NCBI GenBank assembly: GCA_047617985.1
Contig: JBLGBS010000011.1
Span: 1 to 28,009, forward strand
Direction of reading: 5' to 3'
Source of the DNA: SW-4-43-9 sp047617985
GTDB taxonomy: Archaea > Nanohalarchaeota > Nanosalinia > Nanosalinales > Nanosalinaceae
Length of the DNA: 28,009 nucleotides
In this document: one piece after another, positions 6,209 to 14,534 of the stretch
Layout of the letters: every line of letters starts with the position of its first letter
Numbering within the stretch: position 1 is the first letter of the stretch
Notes under the pieces: generated by a model
What the model saw: only the letters and a program-made list of their open reading frames with translations
Databases searched by the model: none
Told to the model about the DNA's origin: nothing
Made by a program: the position numbers and the translations under genes

Positions 6209-8851
6209 ATGATTCTACGAAGAGAAATTAATGTGGAAGTTGAAAGAACTCTCTCAGTAGATGAACTGTATGAAAAGGTAAAAGATTATGATCTGGTTTT
6301 CACAGCTGAAGCTTCTCTAAAGGATGCCTTGAACACTAGGTTGGAAGAACCAATTCTTGGAGATTTCGCGACGACACCAATGATCTATGTGTTAAGCAAC
6401 TACCAGAACCAAGATTTGGTCAAGGAGAGAGGCTTGTTCTTAGAAATAATCAAGAATACAGATCTTTCCTGGAAACAAGCGTCTTACTTACTTGAAAATA
6501 TAGTCCAGTGCTGGCTTGAAACAGGAGAGCTTGAATCTATACTACAGCATGAAAAGTTCGACAACCAAGCAACTAGACAGATAATCCGAGCTATCGAGAA
6601 TACGGAAAACGTCTACTCGAAGATGCAGGATTTCCAGGTTGACGGCGAAAAAGAGGTGGTTGTAGTAAATCCTCACCAGTTCAACGGATTGGATAAACAA
6701 GTGGTTCCTGACGATGCGGACGAAATCAGCGTTTTCACGGATGAAAAGAAAGAAGTTCCGGAATTCAAGTTCTACAACTCTACTACCGATATAATAAGAG
6801 CTGTTCAAGAAAACATAACGGAAGAGAACTGCCAGGACGTGGCTATTGTAACTGATCCTGAGAGTATCTACGGATCACTAATAAAGTCTGCTTTAAGATC
6901 TGAAGGAATACCTTTCATGGCACAGAAAGGGTTTTCCGAATCCGAAAAACCACGTACGTTTATACAACTCATTCAATTGGCTCTATCTGAAAGAGTACTA
7001 GTCAAGGAATGTCAACCAGTACTCAAGAAGCTAGGAAGAAACATTTCCGTCGAATTCAACAACGATTACCTGAACGATATTGAGGAAAGCGAGATAGAAG
7101 ATTTCAGAGCGCTGCTTAAAGACGTTGAAGGATCTACGTTGGGAGAGGTCGTAGAATTGTTTGAGGAGGAGCTTGGTGAAGACTGTAGTGAGCTTGAAAA
7201 CAACCTCGAGGAGCTAGGAATACTAGACGAAAAAGTTACAGACGAGACTCTCAGCCGGCTAGAATACTACCTCGATACTTACGATATAGAATCTGAGAAA
7301 ACCAGTAAAGGAGTACTACTGCCATCAGCCACATCATCTGCATATGTTGACAGACCGATTGTGTTTTATCTAGGAATGAGTTCATCTTGGACATCAAATA
7401 TACCGGATAATCCGTGGGTTGACCAAGAAAAACAAGATGAAAGTAACCTGAAAGACTTCAAAACCCTGATACAGAACGGGGAGCAACAACACTTCCTAGT
7501 ACAGGAGAAACAATTAAATGAAGAGATAACGCCATGCCTGTACTTCAACGAGCTCGCCGATCAAAAAATAGAATCCTTCACCGATCTCAAGGAAGAAGGA
7601 AACCAATACAGTAGCCCTCTAAAGAGCGAGAAACAGGGTTTTGGGAAAGAAGAATATGATTTTGGGGGCAAGAAAGTAGAAACTATAAGCCAATCATCTC
7701 TCAACAAGCTAGCTTACTGTCCTAAAGACTACTTCTTCTCTAAAATTGTAAGTTCTGCTGACAAGAAACGTTTTAGGAAAGGAGATCTATTCCACGACTT
7801 CGCCGAATTCTATGTCAACCATCCAGAAACAGTAGAGGAAGAAGGAGAAGAAAAGTTCATCGAGATGATGGTAGAGGAGATGGACTCTATTGTCGACGAT
7901 CTCCAGCTCGGTATACTGAGAACAGAGTTTGAAGTCGGAATCAAGAACATCAAACAGTTTATAGACAGCGAAGATCTCGGGTTCAAATCCCGGGCTCCGC
8001 GTTCTAACTTCACTAAGAGAGATTCCAGTAATTTCTTTGCCGAACAGTTCGACAAGGAACTGGAGAAAAATATTACTGAAGCCTGGTTTGAAAACCCGGA
8101 GCTTGGGGTTAAAGGAAAGGCAGATTTAGTGGTTTCGGAGAACAGTATTGTTGATTATAAGAGTTCGAGCGATAAGAAGACTGCTTCAAGCCTGGTCAGA
8201 AAGTCCAACCTTGAGATTCTGGATCGAAAACCAAACTTCCAGGCAATGCTTTACCTGGCGCAGCTCCGAGCTGCAAACCCGGGTGAAAATTTGGAGTTCA
8301 CGTTCTTCCATTTCCTCAGCAATTTAGATGATGAAATGTCTGGAGATGGAGAGCTAGGGGACAACATCGTTACAATATCATACTTCCCAAGCCGGTTCAA
8401 CGAAGCTTTAAATGAGGGGGGTGTGCAGAATTATCTTTACAGCGCCAAGAAACGAAGGAAGCTGTTAGACAATCTGGGTGAAACAGGGTATAGTTCAGTC
8501 ATGGAAAGTCTTGAATTAGAGACGGAAGCTCAGTACGATAAAGACCTGGCGTTAGAGAAACATCTTGAAGAGTTTATCGACCTCTGTCGAGCTCATGTAA
8601 ACATAGGCAGAGGCGGCGGAAAGCTGACAGAAACCCAGCTGGAGAAAGGATGCAGATCAGTACTCAAACAACTAGTCTACTTCAGAAAGGAGAACTACTT
8701 CAAAGAAGACTTGGACGCATTCGAGGAATTCCTTCAGGAAGAACTGGAGAATTTATCGAAATTCCAGGAAAACGGATTCCCACTCGAAAACTCGCTGGAA
8801 ATCGAAATAGATCACTCAGAGCTAGACCACGGAGACATGATACCTAGATGA
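6209..8851 (+). CDS. AddB-like subunit: inactive helicase plus PD-(D/E)XK nuclease
   Basis: Protein of 880 residues. The C-terminal part is an AddB/RecB-type nuclease: L-A-Y-C-P-K-D-Y-F around Cys504, the H of G-D-L-F-H-D at 529, D639 in K-A-D-L, D649-Y-K651 in V-D-Y-K-S, and Q678-x-x-x-Y682. The N-terminal about 480 residues show no Walker A and probably form the inactive helicase-like half seen in AddB. The ATG of the AddA-like gene overlaps its stop codon (ATGA), so the two are translated together and probably form a DNA-end-processing complex. AddB normally has one Cys before the nuclease core and three after it forming an Fe-S cluster. Here Cys504 is present but only isolated Cys occur near the C-terminus, so the cluster may be lost or altered. 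Confidence 0.8.
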   Translation: MILRREINVEVERTLSVDELYEKVKDYDLVFTAEASLKDALNTRLEEPILGDFATTPMIYVLSNYQNQDLVKERGLFLEIIKNTDLSWKQASYLLENIVQCWLETGELESILQHEKFDNQATRQIIRAIENTENVYSKMQDFQVDGEKEVVVVNPHQFNGLDKQVVPDDADEISVFTDEKKEVPEFKFYNSTTDIIRAVQENITEENCQDVAIVTDPESIYGSLIKSALRSEGIPFMAQKGFSESEKPRTFIQLIQLALSERVLVKECQPVLKKLGRNISVEFNNDYLNDIEESEIEDFRALLKDVEGSTLGEVVELFEEELGEDCSELENNLEELGILDEKVTDETLSRLEYYLDTYDIESEKTSKGVLLPSATSSAYVDRPIVFYLGMSSSWTSNIPDNPWVDQEKQDESNLKDFKTLIQNGEQQHFLVQEKQLNEEITPCLYFNELADQKIESFTDLKEEGNQYSSPLKSEKQGFGKEEYDFGGKKVETISQSSLNKLAYCPKDYFFSKIVSSADKKRFRKGDLFHDFAEFYVNHPETVEEEGEEKFIEMMVEEMDSIVDDLQLGILRTEFEVGIKNIKQFIDSEDLGFKSRAPRSNFTKRDSSNFFAEQFDKELEKNITEAWFENPELGVKGKADLVVSENSIVDYKSSSDKKTASSLVRKSNLEILDRKPNFQAMLYLAQLRAANPGENLEFTFFHFLSNLDDEMSGDGELGDNIVTISYFPSRFNEALNEGGVQNYLYSAKKRRKLLDNLGETGYSSVMESLELETEAQYDKDLALEKHLEEFIDLCRAHVNIGRGGGKLTETQLEKGCRSVLKQLVYFRKENYFKEDLDAFEEFLQEELENLSKFQENGFPLENSLEIEIDHSELDHGDMIPR

Positions 8852-11583
8852 CTGACTTCTCACCTAACCATGAACAGCAAGAACTGATCGAAAGTATAGA
8901 TGGTATTTACAAGGTCGATGCTGGAGCAGGGACAGGGAAGACATTCACTATTACAAGAAGATACGCACATATACTGGAACAAGATGATGTCGAGCCCGAA
9001 GATATTCTGCTCCTAACCTTTACTAATAACGCTGCGGAGGAGATGAAGGAGCGGATCATCAACCACTGTAGCTATGACATGAGAAGCCTTCGTGAAGCAC
9101 CGATATCGACATTCCACAGTCTGGCGAAGAAGATAATTACAGAAAACGGGTTCGAAGCACCGGAGCAATTAGGGATCGATGATCACATAACTAGCTCAAC
9201 TAGACTAATTGAAAACGAGGTTTTGGAAAAACAGGAGTTCAGACAGTTTATAAACAACTTTATAGAGGAAAATCCGCAGTACAACAACCTCTACCGCGTA
9301 CTGTACGACTACAGTGAACTTCTCAGTCTGATTAAATCACTGGCAGCAAAAGGAATAGTTCCAACCGGGGAAGGCTGGTACCGGAACTCGGAAAGATATC
9401 TAGACGGAAACTTTGAAGAGTTCCAGGAAGTTTTCGAGGAGATGAATGAGCCAGGAGAAGGTTCTAGAGGCCCTACGCAGTCAGATCTAAGGAAGAAGGT
9501 ACGGGGCAGCCACAAAGACAAGTGCCTTCCGGAGAAAGCTCCAGAGGTAAATGAGGTCTGTGGATCGAAACAGGTAAGCCGAGAATACGGCGAGAAAGCT
9601 TTCAACGAAAATCGGGAGGAGCTAAAGCAGTTCATACACGATATCTACTACGAATACCTGAAGTACTGTCTTTCACATAACTATCTGAACTTTAATTTCC
9701 TCCTAGTGTTTGCCTACGCTCTGCTATGTGAAGACGATGAACTACGTGAAGAGCTCAGCTTTAGTTACTCGATGATCGACGAGTTTCAGGACACTAACGA
9801 GATCCAGTTCAAAGTAGCCATGCTTTTATCAGAAGGAAATATAGCTGTAGTAGGAGACTGGAAACAGAGTATCTATAGCTTCCAGTACGCTAATGTTGAC
9901 AATATACGAGATTTCAAAGAACGGCTAGAAAAATACAAAGAAGAGCTCAACCAAGACCAGGAAAGAGTAAACTATCCTGTAGATGATGTAGAGAGGATCG
10001 ACTTAAAGCAGAACTACCGCTCTACACAGGAAATACTTGACTTCTCTGAGGATAGTCTAACACTTCCAGGTAAAGACGGGGAAGATATAGAAGAGAAAGA
10101 TATTGTTTCCCTAGAAACCAATAAGGAAGGCTTCGATACCTCGATAAACAAGCTGAAGTCAAAAAATGAGGTAGAAGCAATACTCCACAAGATTCAGGAA
10201 GTAGTTGAAAACCGGGATTACAGTTTGGAGGAAGAAGATCGGCCGCCCGAGTACGAAGATATAGCTATTCTAACTCGTACCAGGAACTTCGGGTTAGAGC
10301 TCCAGGAAAAAGCCGAAGAGTACGGTATACCGATTGCGTACGAAGGCGGGGTAGAATTATTCAAGACTCGACCAGCGATTTTATTGCTTGCCTGGCTCCG
10401 AATACTCAACTACATAGACTCGAAGAAAGGCTGGGCGGTGATACTGGAAGAAGCAGACTACAACCTGACAGAAGTCGAACACATACTCGAAAAAGGGGAG
10501 TATCCAGACGAGATGCTAGAGTTCAGATCAGAGCTCGAACAGCTAGACGATGTATCAACTGTAGCCAGAAAAGTATTCTCCAGATATGGCATCGAAAACG
10601 GGTTCTCCGACAAAGTTACACAGGTCCTTCAAGACACGTTTGACTCCAGCTACAAGAACCGGGGAGACCTGATCAAGTTCATCGAAGAAAGCATCGAAGA
10701 AGGAGAAACCTACGAAGTAGACGACTCCAAACCAGAAGCAGTAACAGTACAGACCATCCACTCAGCTAAAGGCCTGGAATACCCAATAGTATTCGTCTCA
10801 GACATAAACCAGAGACACTTCCCATCTAACCAAGGAAGTAATGCTCGGATTATCTATGAAGACCCAATAGGGCTGAGACAGAAGAAAACCTACTTGGAAG
10901 AAAACAGTTATCTCTACGACGACTGGAAAGCTAGCCTGGTTTCAAAAATCCTTACCGGCGACTACGATGAAGAGCGCCGACTCATGTACGTGGCGATGAC
11001 GAGAGCCGAACAACACCTCTTCTTCACAGCTGAAACCGATAACGAAAGCCCATTCTTTGAACATCTTAATCTAGACGCGGAGGAAATAACTCCTGAACTA
11101 GAAAAGACAGAGTTCCAAACTGGGAAAGGAAAACAGTTAGAAGTAGATAAACCTAAAGAGAAAGCTCCGGTAAAACATTCAGTACATGCAGTAATGGATC
11201 TTGATGAAACCGCTAGAGGTAGAGGGCCGGAATTCGGAACAAAGGTACACGAGTTTGCAGAGAAGTATGCTAATGGCGAGGATGTTAAACCAAGAAATGA
11301 AGATGAAGAAAATATTAAGGGGTTTATCGACTCACTTGACGGTGAACTAAAAGCAGAGATACCAATCAAAGTACCGATGGAAGAAAATGGTAGAAAAGTA
11401 GTTTACCATGGAGTCATCGATCTTCTGCATATCACAGATGAGAAAGTAGAAATAATCGATTGGAAGACAGATCTGTCGAAAATAAATCATGAAGAGTACG
11501 AGAAGCAGCTAGAGATCTATGAAAAGGGTGTAGAAAGGATATTTAATAAGAAAATAGAGAAGAAAGTGGTTTATACTAACTAA
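8848..11583 (+). CDS. AddA/RecB-like UvrD-family helicase-nuclease
   Basis: Protein of 911 residues. The superfamily-1 helicase motifs are complete: Walker A A-G-A-G-T-G-K-T (25-32), motif Ia L-T-F-T-N-N-A-A, motif II D-E-F-Q-D-T from residue 311, motif III G-D-W-K-Q-S-I-Y-S-F, motif V T-I-H-S-A-K-G-L-E-Y, and motif VI Y-V-A-M-T-R-A. The last about 150 residues are a PD-(D/E)XK nuclease with an early G-T-K-V-H-E-F, then D858 in VIDLL, D871-W-K873, and Q887-x-x-x-Y891. The single chain thus has the AddA layout and should unwind and degrade DNA ends with its AddB-like partner, whose stop codon overlaps this start. By family knowledge such complexes act in recombination repair and destroy foreign linear DNA. 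Confidence 0.9.
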   Translation: MTDFSPNHEQQELIESIDGIYKVDAGAGTGKTFTITRRYAHILEQDDVEPEDILLLTFTNNAAEEMKERIINHCSYDMRSLREAPISTFHSLAKKIITENGFEAPEQLGIDDHITSSTRLIENEVLEKQEFRQFINNFIEENPQYNNLYRVLYDYSELLSLIKSLAAKGIVPTGEGWYRNSERYLDGNFEEFQEVFEEMNEPGEGSRGPTQSDLRKKVRGSHKDKCLPEKAPEVNEVCGSKQVSREYGEKAFNENREELKQFIHDIYYEYLKYCLSHNYLNFNFLLVFAYALLCEDDELREELSFSYSMIDEFQDTNEIQFKVAMLLSEGNIAVVGDWKQSIYSFQYANVDNIRDFKERLEKYKEELNQDQERVNYPVDDVERIDLKQNYRSTQEILDFSEDSLTLPGKDGEDIEEKDIVSLETNKEGFDTSINKLKSKNEVEAILHKIQEVVENRDYSLEEEDRPPEYEDIAILTRTRNFGLELQEKAEEYGIPIAYEGGVELFKTRPAILLLAWLRILNYIDSKKGWAVILEEADYNLTEVEHILEKGEYPDEMLEFRSELEQLDDVSTVARKVFSRYGIENGFSDKVTQVLQDTFDSSYKNRGDLIKFIEESIEEGETYEVDDSKPEAVTVQTIHSAKGLEYPIVFVSDINQRHFPSNQGSNARIIYEDPIGLRQKKTYLEENSYLYDDWKASLVSKILTGDYDEERRLMYVAMTRAEQHLFFTAETDNESPFFEHLNLDAEEITPELEKTEFQTGKGKQLEVDKPKEKAPVKHSVHAVMDLDETARGRGPEFGTKVHEFAEKYANGEDVKPRNEDEENIKGFIDSLDGELKAEIPIKVPMEENGRKVVYHGVIDLLHITDEKVEIIDWKTDLSKINHEEYEKQLEIYEKGVERIFNKKIEKKVVYTN

Positions 11584-11595
11584 TTGACGCTGTTG

Positions 11596-11886
11596 CTAGA
11601 AGTGATCGTTCGCGTTATGTACGTTATGACAGTATCTATGTGCTAGAACCACGTCATCAGGATCTTCTATTTCTGCAACTTTTCTCCAGTTATTGTTCGC
11701 TTTCTCTTTTTCGTCGTCCAGATGGTGCCAGACAAGATTTGGATCACTTTTTCGTAAATCACTTTTCTCAGGAGTGTGATCTATATCTTCAACTCTAAGT
11801 TCTCCTGGACACCATTCTACTTCGTCTTCAAATGGACACCTTTCTTCGTACTGATTTACGAATCTAGCAAGTAAGTGCCTGTACAT
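11596..11886 (-). CDS. Small Cys/His-rich protein, HNH-like
   Basis: Protein of 96 residues with the residue spacing of a treble-clef HNH domain: C17 and C26 as possible metal ligands, D36-H37 in D-I-D-H, N50 and H54-H55, then H83-R-Y-C86-H87-N88-V-H90-N. Functional HNH nucleases use a DH pair, a central Asn and a final His, and candidates for all three are here. The order and spacing are imperfect and I cannot assign a known HNH family. It converges on the AddA-like gene with 12 bp between the stops. A TATA-like CTTATATGG (about 11913-11921) is about 30 bp upstream. Confidence 0.55.
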   Translation of the reverse strand: MYRHLLARFVNQYEERCPFEDEVEWCPGELRVEDIDHTPEKSDLRKSDPNLVWHHLDDEKEKANNNWRKVAEIEDPDDVVLAHRYCHNVHNANDHF

Positions 11887-11953
11887 AACCAGCTTCTTCT
11901 GAGCGTTTCCACCATATAAGCTTCTAATAATTTACCTACTTAAATATCTTCTA

Positions 11954-11973
11954 ACTTTGTACACTCACAAAGT
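11954..11973. promoter_or_regulatory. Perfect inverted repeat between divergent genes
   Basis: ACTTTGT (11954-11960) and ACAAAGT (11967-11973) are separated by 6 bp. The repeat lies in the 138-bp divergent region between the HNH-like gene and the PIN gene, next to an AT-rich TTAAATATC (about 11940). It could be an operator, or a hairpin in the leader of the PIN transcript. Confidence 0.35.
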
Positions 11974-12024
11974 CTACCGAAAAACTGTAAAGAGCCTTCT
12001 TCTATTCTTTTAACAGAGATAACA

Positions 12025-12423
12025 GTGGACAAAATCTATGTAGACACAAACATCTTCCTTGATGCACTCGAAGATAGAGACGGATGCGCCAGAGATTTAG
12101 GAACTCCGGCAATGAGTATATTCTCTCAAGCAGCGCATGGAAGATTCAAAATAATAGTATCGGATTGGACTCTAGAAGAGTTATATAAACACGCTGACCA
12201 TGAAGAAGTGAAAGAACTTCTCTCAAAGCTGGGTGACCAAATGATAAGATGCGGTTATACACAAGAACAAAAGAAGAAAGCTAAGCAAGATGCGAAACAC
12301 TGGCAGGATTATCTACATGGATTAATTGCCAATGAAGAAGATGCTGACTGCATAATAACACAAAATGTAAGAGATTTAAGAGATCTCTCAGGACTCAAGG
12401 TCAAACGCCCTGGCTACATCTGA
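12025..12423 (+). CDS. PIN-domain ribonuclease (VapC-like)
   Basis: Protein of 132 residues with the acidic PIN active site: D7 in Y-V-D-T-N-I-F, E51/E52 in T-L-E-E-L, D95 in Q-D-Y-L-H-G-L-I-A, and D108 in D-A-D-C-I-I-T-Q-N-V-R-D. PIN proteins are metal-dependent RNases, often toxins. No antitoxin-like gene precedes it, and the nearest regulator is the winged-helix gene on the opposite strand, whose 3' end overlaps this one by 36 bp. The start is GTG. It may be an orphan toxin, part of the neighbouring regulator module, or a housekeeping RNase. Confidence 0.8.
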   Translation: MDKIYVDTNIFLDALEDRDGCARDLGTPAMSIFSQAAHGRFKIIVSDWTLEELYKHADHEEVKELLSKLGDQMIRCGYTQEQKKKAKQDAKHWQDYLHGLIANEEDADCIITQNVRDLRDLSGLKVKRPGYI

Positions 12424-13458
12424 AGAATCCATATCCTCTAACTCTTCTCTACGCTTTTCTTTCTCCTCTTCACTGATCTCTGATGCTGAACCCTGAAGTT
12501 CCTTGAACTCTTCACTTGGTTCCTCAACCTCATAGAATTTCTCCATTTCTGAAAGCGCTTCTCTAGCACCTTCCTTATGATCAAACTTTTCAGGATCAAG
12601 ACGATCATCAAGAAGATCCTCCGGATAGAAGTCCTTCAAGTCCTTGTATAATCTATAAACCGCAATCAAGTTCCATACTTCCTTGAAAGCCTCAAATGTT
12701 TTGGAACGACTTTTCGGATCATCAACCGTTTTAGGAGCCATAGCCACAAAATCCATTAAAATCTCATCTGTCTCAGAATCAAGTTCTGGAGTATGTGAAA
12801 CAAAGTTGTAAAGCTCCTTTTCGAGGTCACTGCCATCTATATTGACAGTTAGAAGCTCCATAATTTTCTCCTTGGATTTATAGAGGAGCATGTCCTCTCG
12901 ACGATACTGCTCATTTTTAACCTCATCCATATCCTCAAGGTCGCCGTAAGTATCCAAGGCTTCGTCAATGCAATCTTCTACCTCAGACCAGTTAGGGATA
13001 GAACTTGTATCTCTCTGGTAGTCTGTTCCTGGCGTATAACTTTTCATAGTCAATGAACCATAACGGTAAGAACCATAAGGAACACCGAGGCCTCCACACT
13101 TATCTAAAACTTGAACCGCAATTTTTTGACCTTTAGCCTTTGAAGGAACCTTGCCTTTTCTATCAACATATCTTTCCTCGATTTCAGCGAAAATGGTATT
13201 CAGAATAGTTCTCTGTTCTTCGCTTAAAGGAAGACCGAAGTATGTATTGTCCTCTTCATACTTTGAAATATAGAATTTCCGGCTACGGCCATCCTTAGTC
13301 TCCTTAGCAACGCCTGCATCCTTCAATTCCTCAAGATACTTCGTTACAGCCTTTCTATCGCCTTCAACCTCTTCACTAATCTCGCTGATAGATTTCGGAT
13401 TATTGCTTAATGAGCCGGCTACAGCACCGATAAGCTCTCTAGTGGACTTACGTCCCAT
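12388..13458 (-). CDS. Winged-helix regulator with unknown C-terminal domain
   Basis: Protein of 356 residues. Residues about 8-65 form a winged helix-turn-helix of ArsR/MarR-like type (S-I-S-E-I-S-E-E-V near 23-31, a recognition helix, and a wing ending R-S-R-K-F-Y-I-S). The remaining about 290 residues are mainly helical, acidic at the end, and belong to no family I recognise; they may sense a ligand or partner. A strong Shine-Dalgarno GGAGGT (13465-13470) fixes the ATG at 13458, and a TATA element (CTTATAAGAG, about 13492-13500) lies further upstream. It is divergent from the four-gene operon starting at 13558, with a palindrome between them, so it probably controls that operon and itself. 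Confidence 0.75.
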   Translation of the reverse strand: MGRKSTRELIGAVAGSLSNNPKSISEISEEVEGDRKAVTKYLEELKDAGVAKETKDGRSRKFYISKYEEDNTYFGLPLSEEQRTILNTIFAEIEERYVDRKGKVPSKAKGQKIAVQVLDKCGGLGVPYGSYRYGSLTMKSYTPGTDYQRDTSSIPNWSEVEDCIDEALDTYGDLEDMDEVKNEQYRREDMLLYKSKEKIMELLTVNIDGSDLEKELYNFVSHTPELDSETDEILMDFVAMAPKTVDDPKSRSKTFEAFKEVWNLIAVYRLYKDLKDFYPEDLLDDRLDPEKFDHKEGAREALSEMEKFYEVEEPSEEFKELQGSASEISEEEKEKRREELEDMDSSDVARAFDLES

Positions 13459-13464
13459 GAGAAA

Positions 13465-13470
13465 CCTCCA
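13465..13470 (-). promoter_or_regulatory. Shine-Dalgarno site of the winged-helix gene
   Basis: GGAGGT, 6 nt before the ATG. It is a near-perfect match to the anti-SD and decides this start. Confidence 0.6.
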
Positions 13471-13527
13471 TATAACTAATTTAAGATAAACTCTTATAAG
13501 AACCTTTGCATAAAAACACTTCTAAGA

Positions 13528-13550
13528 AAGGTAATATGTTATAATACCTT
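13528..13550. promoter_or_regulatory. Palindrome over the promoter of the four-gene operon (operator candidate)
   Basis: AAGGTA (13528-13533) and TACCTT (13545-13550) are symmetric around 13539, with an AT-rich partly symmetric core ATATGTTATAA that contains a TATA-like TTATAATA. Its place between the winged-helix gene and the divergent operon makes it a candidate binding site for that regulator. Confidence 0.45.
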
Positions 13551-13557
13551 CTTACCT

Positions 13558-13953
13558 ATGAACATTAACTTAAAGGTTGAGGGTTATAACCGAGGTATGC
13601 CAGGATCAAAGACACACTTCGGTCTAGGTGCAGCAACATCTGCACTCTGTTACGCAGTAGAATGCGAACGCAAAAACCAATACTATGATCTAGGAGAAGT
13701 ACTAGCTGCGGCGGTAGGCGGAGGCATATCAGGAGTAATGCCCGACCAAATTGAGCCAGCAACAGACCCTAACCACAGAGAGTTCTTCCACAGCATCCTG
13801 TTCGCTGCTGGTCTAGGAAAAGGCACTACTGAAATAGATAGACTGGATCTAACACAAAAACAAAAAGCAATGGCAAAATCTCTTTCAGCAGGTTACCTAT
13901 CGCATCTAGCTGCTGATGCAACAACCCCGAAAAGACTTCCATTGGTGGATTAA
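13558..13953 (+). CDS. YdjM/DUF457-like membrane-associated metal-dependent hydrolase
   Basis: Protein of 131 residues carrying the pattern of YdjM-type (DUF457) hydrolases: T-H-F (19-21, His20), G-V-M-P-D (59-63, Asp63), H73-R-E-F-F-H78-S, and G-Y-L-S-H116-L-A-A-D120. These His/Asp residues probably bind metal. Hydrophobic stretches at about 47-62 and 80-86 suggest membrane association. Family members usually start just before the T-H motif, so Met14 (position 13597) may be the true start; the TATA-like element at about 13540 also lies close to the upstream ATG. It is the first gene of a tight operon with 13956, 14178 and 14535. The substrate is unknown for the family. Confidence 0.72.
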   Translation: MNINLKVEGYNRGMPGSKTHFGLGAATSALCYAVECERKNQYYDLGEVLAAAVGGGISGVMPDQIEPATDPNHREFFHSILFAAGLGKGTTEIDRLDLTQKQKAMAKSLSAGYLSHLAADATTPKRLPLVD

Positions 13954-13955
13954 TA

Positions 13956-14165
13956 ATGGCACTTGCTTCTGCAAACTCAAACGAAGGGCCAGTAATATCA
14001 TTCTTCTCAGTAGTATTCCTGACCGCCCTAGCAATAAGCCTAGCAGGACAATTCTACCAGATGTCACTAGGCTTCATCGGCGTTATAGCAAATCTTGTAA
14101 CAATGGCAGGATTCCTTGGACTGATTCTGCTCATCCTAATCCATATACTAAAAATGCTAGAATAG
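13956..14165 (+). CDS. Small two-TM membrane protein
   Basis: Protein of 69 residues with hydrophobic helices at about 13-32 and 40-66 and a short basic/acidic tail. I recognise no family. It begins 2 bp after the YdjM-like gene and its stop codon TAG lies inside the Shine-Dalgarno sequence of the next gene, so translation is coupled. Size and topology recall holin-like or small toxin membrane proteins, but nothing in the sequence proves this. Confidence 0.65.
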   Translation: MALASANSNEGPVISFFSVVFLTALAISLAGQFYQMSLGFIGVIANLVTMAGFLGLILLILIHILKMLE

Positions 14166-14170
14166 GTGAT
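14165..14170 (+). promoter_or_regulatory. Shine-Dalgarno site overlapping the upstream stop codon
   Basis: TAGGTGAT: the TAG ends the preceding gene and GGTGAT is the ribosome-binding site for the ATG at 14178. It argues against the GTG at 14166 as the start. Confidence 0.55.
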
Positions 14171-14177
14171 AATAAGA

Positions 14178-14525
14178 ATGGCATCACTAAACATGAACGG
14201 CTCTTACAAACTTAACAACTCTAAAATCAATGAAGAAATAACAAGAAGTTCCGAAGGCAACTATGCTCTTGGCTACACCGAAGAAAGTACTTTCTATGTA
14301 GTATATGTAGGGAGGGCGGACGAAGATCTAGCAGAAAGAATCAAGAATCACACAGAAGATTATTCACGGTTCAAGTATTCTTACGCCACTTCTCCAAAAA
14401 ACGCATTTGAGAAAGAATGCAGAAACTATCACGACTTCGGAGAAAATAAAAAATTGGACAACGAACAACATCCAGAAAGACCTGACGGCACAAACTGGGA
14501 ATGTCCAAAATGCGACAAATATTAG
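14178..14525 (+). CDS. GIY-YIG-like nuclease with C-terminal CxxC
   Basis: Protein of 115 residues from the ATG chosen by the GGTGAT site. The core resembles a GIY-YIG domain: G-N-Y-A-L-G-Y (27-33) and Y-V-V-Y-V-G-R (40-46) take the place of the two GIY/YIG strands, R46 or R54 would be the catalytic Arg, and E78/E80 in A-F-E-K-E-C-R-N-Y-H the metal-binding Glu. A late L-D-N-E-Q-H-P and W-E-C-P-K-C (C109, C112) are unusual additions and may bind zinc. It is probably a DNA-cutting protein. In-operon placement between two small membrane proteins is odd for a nuclease. Confidence 0.62.
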   Translation: MASLNMNGSYKLNNSKINEEITRSSEGNYALGYTEESTFYVVYVGRADEDLAERIKNHTEDYSRFKYSYATSPKNAFEKECRNYHDFGENKKLDNEQHPERPDGTNWECPKCDKY

Positions 14526-14530
14526 GTGAT
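14525..14530 (+). promoter_or_regulatory. Shine-Dalgarno site overlapping the GIY-YIG-like stop codon
   Basis: A second TAGGTGAT (from 14523), with the TAG ending the upstream gene and GGTGAT placed 4 nt before the ATG at 14535. It is the same coupled design as at 14163. Confidence 0.5.
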
Positions 14531-14534
14531 CTAT

